From: Streptomyces ambofaciens ATCC 23877 | GTDB lineage: Bacteria > Actinomycetota > Actinomycetes > Streptomycetales > Streptomycetaceae | DNA: 64,000 nt | Direction of reading: 5' to 3' | Assembly (NCBI RefSeq): GCF_001267885.1 | Contig: NZ_CP012382.1 | Location: 5,319,001-5,383,000, forward strand | Shown: positions 55,458 to 62,790 of the stretch, piece by piece | Numbering within the stretch: the first letter of the stretch is position 1 | Layout of the letters: each line of letters begins with the position of its first letter | Notes under the pieces: model-generated | What the model saw: only the letters and a program-made list of their open reading frames with translations | Database searches by the model: none | What the model was told of the DNA's origin: nothing | Translations under genes and position numbers: made by a program

Positions 55458-56079
55458 CGCCGCCGCATACGGCGTCTCCCCGCTCGTCGACCCGGACGAG
55501 CCCGTACTGCCCTGGCAGACGGACCGCACCCGCGCGCCCATCGCCACGAAGATCGTGGTGGCGGGCGGCTTCGGTGTCGGCAAGACCACGCTGGTCACCG
55601 CCGTCTCGGAGATCACGCCCCTGCAGACCGAGGCGCTGATGACCGAGGCGAGTGAGGAGACCGACGACCTCACCGCCACCCCGGGCAAGCTCACCACCAC
55701 CGTGGCCATGGACTTCGGGCGCATCACGCTCGACGAGGACCTGGTGCTGTACCTGTTCGGCACGCCGGGCCAGCAGCGCTTCTGGTTCATGTGGGACGAC
55801 CTGGTGCGCGGCGCGATCGGCGCCGTCGTGCTGGCCGACACGCGCCGCCTGAAGGACTGCTTCCCGGCGCTGGACTACTTCGAGAGCTGCGGACTGCCGT
55901 ACGTCGTCGCCGTGAACCACTTCGACGGCAGCGAGCGGTTCGACGCGGAGGACGTACGGGAGGCGTTGACGATCCCCGCGCACATACCTGTAATGATCAT
56001 GGATGCGCGCCGCCGGATCTCGGCCATCGAGACCCTCTTGTCCCTCGTGGGCCACGCGCTCGACGAAACCCCCGAGTAG
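55438..56079 (+). CDS. cvnD: Conservon small GTPase CvnD
   Basis: 213 residues. G1 GGFGVGKTTLV (about 41-51), G3 FGTPGQQRF (about 107-115) and G4 NHFD (about 159-162) are in place, and VMDFG-like switch I region precedes. G4 is NHFD rather than NKxD, normal for this family. It resembles eukaryotic-type Ras/Arf GTPases and acts as a signalling switch with CvnA-C. The GTG at 55438 lies inside cvnC, overlapping by 20 bases; AAGG precedes it. Confidence 0.95.
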   Translation: MDSVVSDAAAYGVSPLVDPDEPVLPWQTDRTRAPIATKIVVAGGFGVGKTTLVTAVSEITPLQTEALMTEASEETDDLTATPGKLTTTVAMDFGRITLDEDLVLYLFGTPGQQRFWFMWDDLVRGAIGAVVLADTRRLKDCFPALDYFESCGLPYVVAVNHFDGSERFDAEDVREALTIPAHIPVMIMDARRRISAIETLLSLVGHALDETPE

Positions 56080-56114
56080 TCCCACCGAGCAGTCCCCTTA
56101 GGAGCGTCCCCCGC

Positions 56115-57377
56115 ATGCGGAAGATACTCGTCGTCGGAGCCGGCCAGTCCGGTCTCCAGCTCGCCCTCGGCCTCCAGTCGCACGGCTACGAGGTCACCCT
56201 GATGTCCAACCGGACCGCGGACGAGATCCGCACCGGCCGGGTCATGTCGACGCAGTGCATGTTCCACACGGCACTCCAGCACGAGCGTGATCTCCAGCTG
56301 AACTTCTGGGAGTCCCAGGCCCCGAGGATCGAGGGCCTCGGCGTCTCGGTCGCGGCCCCCGGCTCCTTCGACCCCGGCCCCTCCCAGCGGGCGATCGACT
56401 GGCTGGGCCGGCTCGACGGCATCGCGCAGTCGGTGGACCAGCGGGTGAAGATGGCGGGCTGGATGGAGACCTTCGCGCAGCGCGGCGGCCAGCTGGTCAT
56501 CCACGGTGCCGCCGTCGGCGACCTGGACTACTTCTCCCGCGCCTACGACCTCGTCCTGGTCTCGGCGGGCAAGGGCGAGCTGGTCCAGATGTTCGGCCGC
56601 GACGCCTCCCGCTCCCCGTACAGCGAGCCGCAGCGGGCCCTCGCCGTCGCCTACGTCCACGGCCTCGGCCCGCGCCCGGAGCACCCGGAGACCGAGGCGG
56701 TCCGCTGCAACCTGGTCCCCGGCGTCGGCGAGATGTTCATCATGCCGACCTTCACCACCTCGGGCCGCGCCGACATCCTGTTCTGGGAGGGCATACCCGG
56801 CGGCCCGCTGGACGCCTTCAAGGACGTCAAGGACCCCGCGGAGCACCTCTCCCTGACCCTCGAACTCATGGAGAAGTTCCTCCCCTGGGAGTACGCGCGG
56901 GCCACCAAGGTCGAACTGACCGACGCCGGCGGCACCCTGGCGGGCCGCTACGCCCCCACCGTCCGCAACCCCATCGGCCGGCTTCCCGGCGGGGGACTGG
57001 TCCTCGGCGTGGCCGACGTGGTCGTCGCCAACGACCCGATCACGGGCCAGGGCTCCAACTCCGCCTCCAAGTGCGCCGCCTCCTACCTCGCCTCCATCCT
57101 GGAACAGGGCGACAAGGAGTTCGACGAGGCCTGGATGCAGCAGACCTTCGACCGCTACTGGCAGACGGCCCAGCACGTCACCAAGTGGACGAACGCCATG
57201 CTCGCCCCGCCGCCGGAGCACATCCTGAACCTGATCGGCGCGGCCGGACAGCTCCAGCCCGTCGCCGACCGCTTCGCCAACGGCTTCAACGACCCGGCCG
57301 ACTTCGAGAACTTCTTCTACGACCCGGCGAAGACCGAGGGCTACCTCATGGAGGTCTCGGGCGCGGCCGGCGCGTAG
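56115..57377 (+). CDS. StyA-like FAD-dependent monooxygenase (styrene/indole monooxygenase family)
   Basis: 420 residues. The N-terminal Rossmann FAD motif reads ILVVGAGQSGLQLALGL (residues 4-20), and TADEIRTGRVMSTQCMFHTALQHERDLQLNFW is the segment typical of styrene monooxygenase oxygenase subunits. GVADVVVANDPITGQGSNSASKCA near the C-terminus is the second FAD contact. StyA enzymes need reduced FAD from a separate reductase (StyB); none is encoded here. It follows cvnD by 35 bases in the same orientation, probably in the conservon operon. In other conservons cytochrome P450 genes occupy such a downstream place. Substrate unknown. Confidence 0.88.
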   Translation: MRKILVVGAGQSGLQLALGLQSHGYEVTLMSNRTADEIRTGRVMSTQCMFHTALQHERDLQLNFWESQAPRIEGLGVSVAAPGSFDPGPSQRAIDWLGRLDGIAQSVDQRVKMAGWMETFAQRGGQLVIHGAAVGDLDYFSRAYDLVLVSAGKGELVQMFGRDASRSPYSEPQRALAVAYVHGLGPRPEHPETEAVRCNLVPGVGEMFIMPTFTTSGRADILFWEGIPGGPLDAFKDVKDPAEHLSLTLELMEKFLPWEYARATKVELTDAGGTLAGRYAPTVRNPIGRLPGGGLVLGVADVVVANDPITGQGSNSASKCAASYLASILEQGDKEFDEAWMQQTFDRYWQTAQHVTKWTNAMLAPPPEHILNLIGAAGQLQPVADRFANGFNDPADFENFFYDPAKTEGYLMEVSGAAGA

Positions 57378-58504
57378 CCGCCCGCGTACCCCTCGTCCGA
57401 TCCGTCCGTCGCCCCCTCGGGGAGCCTCGGTGGCGTGTACCGCCGCACCGGCTCCCCGCCGGGATCGGGCCGTACGGCGCCCAGCACCGGGTTGGCCGCG
57501 ATCGGCGACACCTTGACCTCGGCGCCCGGGCGCGGCGCCTGGACGACCGTCCCGTCGCCGAGGTACATCGCCACATGGGTGGCCTCGGGGAAGTACACGA
57601 CCAGGTCACCGGGCCGCAGCTCGTCCAGCGGTACGCGCTCCAGCCGCGCCCACTGCTCCTGGCTGGTCCGGGGGATCGGCGTCCCGGCCCGCTCCCAGGC
57701 CACGGAGGTCAGGCCCGAGCAGTCGTAGGACGCCGGGCCCTCCGCGCCCCACTCGTACGGCTTGCCGACCTGGTCCACCGCGAAGCGCACCGCCCGGTCC
57801 CCCTCGGCGGAGGGCCTGGCGTCGTCGCCGAGCGCCCCGGACGCCATGAACGCCTCCTGCGCCCGGGTGGTCCCGCTCCGCTCGGCCTCGGCCAGCGCGG
57901 CGAGTTCCTCGGGGGTGAGCGAGGCGAGGAGTTCCTCGACGGCGCTCAGGCGTTCCCGTACGGCGTCCCGCGCCTCCTCCTGCCGCTTCGCCAGGGCGAC
58001 CTGTTCGGCCAGGGCCTCGCGCGCCCGGCCGGCCAGCTCGTCGGCCTTCTTCTCGTGCCCGGTCAGCCGGCCCACCGTGTCGGCCCGGTCCCGGGCCAGC
58101 TGCCCGATCACGTGTCCCTGGTCGAGCGCGTGCTGCGGATCACGGGCCAGCAGCAGCCGCAGGTAGGGGGAGAGGTCGCTGCTGTTCCGGTACTGCTGCC
58201 GGGCCAGCCGGCCCGCCTCGCCGCGGCTGTCGCGCAGGGACAGCCGGGCCCGGGCCAGCTCGGCGTCCAGCCGCTTCACCACGGCACGCTGCGCCGTCAG
58301 GCGCTCCTCGGTGCCGTTGTAGGTCTCGGTGGCCTTCTCCGCGTCCCGGTACAGCCGCTGAAGGTCCGTCAGCAACTCGGCCACGGACCGGCCGGTGCCG
58401 GTGCCGGTGCCGGGTTCGTTGTCGGCCGCGGCGGACACGGGCGCGAGGGCGATCCCGGCCGCCATCGCCGTCGCGCACGCCAGACGCAGAAGCCTTCCTG
58501 ACAC
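57341..58504 (-). CDS. Secreted NlpC/P60 cell-wall peptidase
   Basis: 387 residues. A Sec signal peptide (about 1-28) precedes a long coiled-coil (about 40-215; EDAEKATETYN-like and AREALAEQVALAKRQEEARDAV segments), then the NlpC/P60 domain with catalytic Cys in YDCSGLTSVAW, His in THVAMYLG and a third polar residue in IAANP. It hydrolyses peptide stems of peptidoglycan, as RipA-type hydrolases do, with the coiled coil likely controlling access. GTG 58504 follows GGAGGTGATGG. Its 3' end overlaps the convergent monooxygenase gene by 37 bases. Confidence 0.93.
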   Translation of the reverse strand: MSGRLLRLACATAMAAGIALAPVSAAADNEPGTGTGTGRSVAELLTDLQRLYRDAEKATETYNGTEERLTAQRAVVKRLDAELARARLSLRDSRGEAGRLARQQYRNSSDLSPYLRLLLARDPQHALDQGHVIGQLARDRADTVGRLTGHEKKADELAGRAREALAEQVALAKRQEEARDAVRERLSAVEELLASLTPEELAALAEAERSGTTRAQEAFMASGALGDDARPSAEGDRAVRFAVDQVGKPYEWGAEGPASYDCSGLTSVAWERAGTPIPRTSQEQWARLERVPLDELRPGDLVVYFPEATHVAMYLGDGTVVQAPRPGAEVKVSPIAANPVLGAVRPDPGGEPVRRYTPPRLPEGATDGSDEGYAGGYAPAAPETSMR

Positions 58505-58607
58505 GCCATCACCTCCGGTGCGGGGCGGCTCGTCCGCTCCGCACGGCGAGCATGTGGCGTGTTCCCGGGCTCCGCGCGCCGAGTGTGCGCGGTTCGGCGC
58601 AACGGGG

Positions 58608-58931
58608 TCACCCGTGGGCGTCGTCCGGCTTGCCGCCCGGCGTGGCGTCTGGATCGGTGCCCGCCCCGGCCTTCGGCCGGGACCACGGCCACCTCCGCCC
58701 GGAGCTCGCCGCGCCCTCGGGGTCGTACGCGTACTTCCAGCGGGCGAACCGCAGCCCGCCGCGGGCGTCCCGGGGCACCCGCCGGTACACGAGGACGGTG
58801 GGCGGTCCGCCGTGCGGGTCCGGTACGGGGATGCGGTACGTCTTCGGCGGGTGCCCGGTCACGCCGACCAGGACGGGCAGGACCCGCCCGTCCATGGGGC
58901 CGCCCTCGAAGGGGGTCTCTTCGCTCTTCAC
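58608..58931 (-). CDS. Conserved hypothetical protein
   Basis: 107 residues. The N-terminal 70 residues look folded (VLVGVTGHPPKTYRIPVPDPHGGPPTVLVYRRVPRDARGG), and the last 30 are Gly/Pro/Asp-rich and disordered. No family is recognised and no signal or membrane segment is present. GTG 58931 is used. It lies between the NlpC and TetR genes, in the same direction as both. Confidence 0.65.
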   Translation of the reverse strand: MKSEETPFEGGPMDGRVLPVLVGVTGHPPKTYRIPVPDPHGGPPTVLVYRRVPRDARGGLRFARWKYAYDPEGAASSGRRWPWSRPKAGAGTDPDATPGGKPDDAHG

Positions 58932-58962
58932 GGGACCAGTGTCAGTGATCCGCGCACCCGTG

Positions 58963-59616
58963 TCAGACGTCCGCCGCGAGGGCCTCGACCAGCGCCGCGG
59001 TCTGCGGGTCGCGGCGGGCGGTGACCGTCAGCACGGCCAGGAACTGCTCCACGAGCCAGTCCCGCAGCTCGTCCAGGGGCGGTTGCTTCTCCTCGTCCAG
59101 CCAGATCAGCGAGGCGGCCTCCACCGCCGTGATCCACATCCGGACGGTCATCCGCAGCCGGGGGCCGGGGTCGGCCGCGTCCAGGTGGCTCAGGATGTGC
59201 TCGGCGGCGGCCCGGCGCACGCCGTCCACGATGGAGGAGGTCCGCGAGGTCTCGGCCACGCTGCCGCCGCGCAGCAGGGCGCTGAAACCGGTGTCGTGCT
59301 GGTCGACGAAGGTGAGGTAGCGGTCCAGGGCCCGGGAGAGCCGGGCCAGCAGCGGGCCCTCGCGGGGTTCGTCGAAGCACAGCCGCAGCTCGTCGGCGGC
59401 CGACCTGAGCGCGGCCTCGTACAGCTGCTGCTTGCCGCCCGGGAAGTACCGGTACACCAGTGGCCGCGAGACCCCGGCCTGCTCCGCCACGTCGTCCAGG
59501 GACACCTCCTCCGGCGACCGGTGCGCGAAGAGGACGAGCGCCGCGTCGAGCAGCTGGACGCGGCGCTCCTCGACGCTGAGCCGGCGGTAGGCGGGGGTGG
59601 GGGCCTGCGGGGTCAT
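58963..59616 (-). CDS. TetR-family transcriptional regulator
   Basis: 217 residues. The helix-turn-helix spans about 15-60 (VEERRVQLLDAALVLFAHRSPEEVSLDDVAEQAGVSRPLVYRYFPGGKQQLY). The C-terminal ligand domain has WITAVEAASLIWLDEEKQPP. ATG 59616 is chosen; the longer upstream frame lies in another gene's shadow. It ends 62 bases before the end of the diiron protein gene on the same strand and may regulate that gene through the palindromic promoter region near 60675. Ligand unknown. Confidence 0.9.
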   Translation of the reverse strand: MTPQAPTPAYRRLSVEERRVQLLDAALVLFAHRSPEEVSLDDVAEQAGVSRPLVYRYFPGGKQQLYEAALRSAADELRLCFDEPREGPLLARLSRALDRYLTFVDQHDTGFSALLRGGSVAETSRTSSIVDGVRRAAAEHILSHLDAADPGPRLRMTVRMWITAVEAASLIWLDEEKQPPLDELRDWLVEQFLAVLTVTARRDPQTAALVEALAADV

Positions 59617-59678
59617 GAACCGCAGCGTAACGCGCACACCCCGGTGCCCACCCGGGCGAGCGGAGCGTACCGGCGCGA

Positions 59679-60617
59679 CTAGGCCAGCAGCCCGGACGAC
59701 CTCCACAGCCGCCGGCCGACCCCGCGCAGCACCCCGATGTCGTCCAGGAAGTCGGTGAGGCGCTTCGCGCCGGTCTGCATGATCTCCCTGCGATGGCCGC
59801 TGGCCTTGACCTGGGCCAGGGCCTCGCGCTTGTCGAGACCGACGTTCGTGTACACCTCGGGGTTGATGAAGGCGATGGAGAAGACGCGGGCGAACTCGCC
59901 GGAGGTGACCCGGGTGAACTCCCGCGACCACTTCGGCGCCGTCACCATCTGGCGGCGCAGCTCCTCACGGGCGTAGCGCACGTGGCGGGCCTCCTCCACG
60001 ACGTGGATGCGCGTGACCCCCCGGACCAGCGGCTGCACCCGCTCGTCGGGGAAGGTCAGCCGCTGCATCCAGTCCAGCACCTCCTCGCCGAGGAGCGTGG
60101 CGGTGAAGGAGCCGGGCGTGGTGGAGATCGTCTTGAACAGACGGCCCAGGTTCTGGTGGAGCGGGCTCACCGGGTACCACGGGGTCTCCCCGCGCGATAT
60201 CAGCCGGGCGAACATCTTGGAGTGCCGGCACTCGTCCTCGATCTCGGTCAGCGCGTAGCGCACGTGCGCGCTCGTCGCGGCCTTGTCGTAGATGTGCCGC
60301 ACCAGCAACTGCATGAGGATCAGCTCGAACCAGATGCCGAGCGAGGCGAGGGCCGCGGCCTCGTGCTGGGAGAGCACGATCCGCTGCTCCTCGCCCATCC
60401 GCTTCCATATCGGGGTGTCGTACAGCGACACCAGCTCCGGCGGCCAGAACCACTTCCCCTCCTCGAAGGGGGCGTCCCAGTCCAGCTCCTTGTCCGGGTC
60501 GAAGGAGTGCTTGGCGGAAGAGTCGAGCAGCCGTTCGGCCACCTGCTCCCGGTCCTTGAGCAGGCCGAGCGCGTCGCGCAGGCCCTCGAGCGCGTCGGCT
60601 TCCGTCAGGGTCGTCAT
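59679..60617 (-). CDS. AurF-like diiron oxygenase
   Basis: 312 residues. The diiron ligand set of p-aminobenzoate N-oxygenase AurF can be followed: Glu98, Glu129-xx-His132 in EDECRHS, Glu178 or 179, then His205, Glu209 and His212 in IHVVEEARHVRY. The spacing of the last three matches AurF (H-x3-E-x2-H). Such enzymes oxidise amines or other small molecules with O2. The natural substrate here is unknown, and there is no pathway cluster around it. ATG 60617 lies at the start of MTTLTEADALEGL. A TetR regulator is encoded downstream. Confidence 0.88.
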   Translation of the reverse strand: MTTLTEADALEGLRDALGLLKDREQVAERLLDSSAKHSFDPDKELDWDAPFEEGKWFWPPELVSLYDTPIWKRMGEEQRIVLSQHEAAALASLGIWFELILMQLLVRHIYDKAATSAHVRYALTEIEDECRHSKMFARLISRGETPWYPVSPLHQNLGRLFKTISTTPGSFTATLLGEEVLDWMQRLTFPDERVQPLVRGVTRIHVVEEARHVRYAREELRRQMVTAPKWSREFTRVTSGEFARVFSIAFINPEVYTNVGLDKREALAQVKASGHRREIMQTGAKRLTDFLDDIGVLRGVGRRLWRSSGLLA

Positions 60618-60669
60618 GGCTGTCCCACCTCGTCGTGTCACCCGCGGTCACTCGGACTGGCTTCGTCTT

Positions 60670-60698
60670 ATGAGACTGCGTGTCAGTAAGCCCGTCAA
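60670..60698 (-). promoter_or_regulatory. Candidate promoter of the diiron gene
   Basis: Minus-strand TTGACG (60698-60693), 17 bases and TCTCAT (60675-60670). The spacer contains ACTG-N5-CAGT, a small inverted repeat that could be a TetR operator. Confidence 0.4.
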
Positions 60699-60753
60699 TC
60701 CCCTGGGCGCAACTTGTTGACCGCGAGTAAAGAAGTGAGAGGCGCTCAGGTTC

Positions 60754-61257
60754 CTAGACCGAGCAGCCGAGCCCCTCCGGCACCTCGCCCACGACCGCTA
60801 CGGACGCCCCCGCCGGGAACGAGGTCCGCAGCGTGAAGGCGTACGGCGTCGGTCCGTGCGTCCGCAGGTGCAGCAGCCGCGACTCCGCCTCCGCGACCGT
60901 CGGCCGGTGCCCCGCCGGCACCCACCACAGGGTGGTCACCGCCTCCGCGAGCCGCTCGAACCACTCCCGGCGCCGGGCCAGCATCTCCCGGTGCCGCCCC
61001 TGGTACATGAACGCGGTCAGGGCGTCCGCGTCCCGCCACACCGTCAGGTTGACGATGAGCCAGTCGTCCCCGAAGAACGGCACGTCCGTGGCGTTGCCCG
61101 ACTCGCTCTGCAGGCGCCAGACGAAGCCCTCCGCCGCGTCGGCGGAGGCGTTCACCGGATCGAGCGCGTCGACGAAGTCCTTCAACTGCGGTGAGTCCAG
61201 AGGGGATTTGAGGCGGGAGATGTTGACCTGGGCGAGTTCGTACGCGGCGTCAGTCAT
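60754..61257 (-). CDS. DUF3291 family protein
   Basis: 167 residues. The sequence ELAQVNISRLKSPLDSPQLKDFVDALDPVNASADAAEGFVWRL is the DUF3291 start, followed by LIVNLTVWRDADALTAFMYQGRHREMLARRREWF and WWVPAGHRPTVAEAE. This ferredoxin-like fold resembles small monooxygenase or chlorite dismutase-like domains; no function is established. ATG 61257. It lies between the diiron protein and PBP genes, on its own. Confidence 0.9.
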   Translation of the reverse strand: MTDAAYELAQVNISRLKSPLDSPQLKDFVDALDPVNASADAAEGFVWRLQSESGNATDVPFFGDDWLIVNLTVWRDADALTAFMYQGRHREMLARRREWFERLAEAVTTLWWVPAGHRPTVAEAESRLLHLRTHGPTPYAFTLRTSFPAGASVAVVGEVPEGLGCSV

Positions 61258-61319
61258 GTACCGAACGTTAGGTCGGTGTCCCGTCCCGCGGTACCCCGCG
61301 TCTCACCCGGTGGGCGTCC

Positions 61320-62774
61320 TCACCCGAGCGCGGCCTCCATCACCGCCCGCGCGATCGGCGCCGCCAGCCCGCCGCCGCTGATGTCGTCCCGGTCCGCGGC
61401 CGAGCCCTCGACCACCACCGCGACCGCCACCTTCGGCTCCAGGTCCCGGTCGCCCTGCGCCCAGGAGACGAACCAGGCGTACGGGGTGCCCGAGTTGCCG
61501 ACGCCGTGCTGGGCGGTGCCGGTCTTGCCGCCGACGGTGGCGCCGCGGATCGCGGCGTTCGCGCCGGTGCCCTTCTCGACCACGCCGGTCATCAGTTCCT
61601 TCAGCCGCGCCGCCGTGGCGGGGCGCATGACCTCCCGGGTGGGCCGCGACCCGGCCGTCGCCACCAGGCTGCCGCCCGCCCGCAGGGTCCGTTCCACCAG
61701 GTACGGCGACCGCACCCGCCCGCCGCCTGCCACGGCCGCCGCCACCATCGCCATCTGGAGCGGCGTCGCCCGGGTGTTGTACTGCCCGATCGACGACAGC
61801 CCGAGCTGGGCCCGGTCCACCGAGGTGTCGAAGGTGCTCCGCGAGACGGCGAAGGGAACGCGCAGCCCGGCGTCGTTGAAGCCGAAGGCCTCCGCCGTGG
61901 CCGCCATGCCGCGCACGCCCACGTCGACGCCGAGCTTGGCGAACACCGTGTTGCAGGACCGCTCGAACGCCTCCCGCAGCGAGGCGTTCCGGCACCCCTC
62001 GGCCTCGTTCGTCAGCCTGGTCCGCGTCCCGGGGAGCGTGTACGGGTCGGGGGAGCGGGTCGGCGCGTCGAGATCCCGGACCACGCCCGCGTCCAGCGCC
62101 GCCGCCGCGGTGACCACCTTGAAGGTCGACCCCGGGGGATAGGTGCGGCGCACGGCCCGGTTGAGCATCGGCTTGTCCGGGTCGCCGTTCAGCCGGTCCC
62201 AGGTCCGGGAGGCCGCCGCGCCGTTCCCGGACAGCGACTGGGGGTCGTACGACGGTGTGGAGACCAGTGCCAGGACGCGGCCGGTCGACGGCTCGATCGC
62301 GGCCACCGCCCCCTTGCGCCGGCCGAGCCCCTCGAACGCCGCCCGCTGCGCGGCCCCGTCGATCGTGGTCACGACGTCGCCGCCCGGGTTGTGGGCGCCC
62401 GTGACGTCGTTCCACAGGGGGAGCGGCGCGAGCAGCGGGTCGGCCCCGGACAGCAGGCCGTCCTCGGCGTGCTCCAACAGGGTCGTGCCGTAGGCCTGCG
62501 AGGCGAAGCCGGTGATCGGCGCGTACATCGGCCCGTCCGCGTACGTCCGCTCGAAGCGCAGATGCTCGCCGGTGTCCCGGGAACCGGTGACCGGCTCGCC
62601 GCCGACCAGGATGTCGCCGCGCGGCTGCTGGTAGCGGGCGATGTCGGGGCGGCGGTTGGCCGGGTTGTCGTCGTACTCCGGGGCCTGGACGATCTGCACC
62701 CGGGCGGCGTTCACCACCAGCGCGACCAGCAGCAGGGCGCAGAAGACGGCGGCGTGCCGGATGTGCCGGGTCAC
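61320..62774 (-). CDS. Class B penicillin-binding protein (PBP2/PbpA-type)
   Basis: 484 residues. One N-terminal membrane helix (about 7-23, AAVFCALLLVALVVNAARVQIV) anchors the protein. A dimerisation domain precedes the transpeptidase, which has catalytic Ser216-T-F-Lys219 in PPGSTFKVV, SCN in the second motif and KTGTA in the third. It cross-links peptidoglycan outside the membrane. The GTG at 62774 is 16 bases after the FtsW/RodA stop, so both are in one operon. This pairing is the usual polymerase/transpeptidase couple. It is shorter than division PBP3 and lacks a PASTA domain. Confidence 0.93.
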   Translation of the reverse strand: MTRHIRHAAVFCALLLVALVVNAARVQIVQAPEYDDNPANRRPDIARYQQPRGDILVGGEPVTGSRDTGEHLRFERTYADGPMYAPITGFASQAYGTTLLEHAEDGLLSGADPLLAPLPLWNDVTGAHNPGGDVVTTIDGAAQRAAFEGLGRRKGAVAAIEPSTGRVLALVSTPSYDPQSLSGNGAAASRTWDRLNGDPDKPMLNRAVRRTYPPGSTFKVVTAAAALDAGVVRDLDAPTRSPDPYTLPGTRTRLTNEAEGCRNASLREAFERSCNTVFAKLGVDVGVRGMAATAEAFGFNDAGLRVPFAVSRSTFDTSVDRAQLGLSSIGQYNTRATPLQMAMVAAAVAGGGRVRSPYLVERTLRAGGSLVATAGSRPTREVMRPATAARLKELMTGVVEKGTGANAAIRGATVGGKTGTAQHGVGNSGTPYAWFVSWAQGDRDLEPKVAVAVVVEGSAADRDDISGGGLAAPIARAVMEAALG

Positions 62775-62790
62775 CGGAGTCGCTCCGTGC

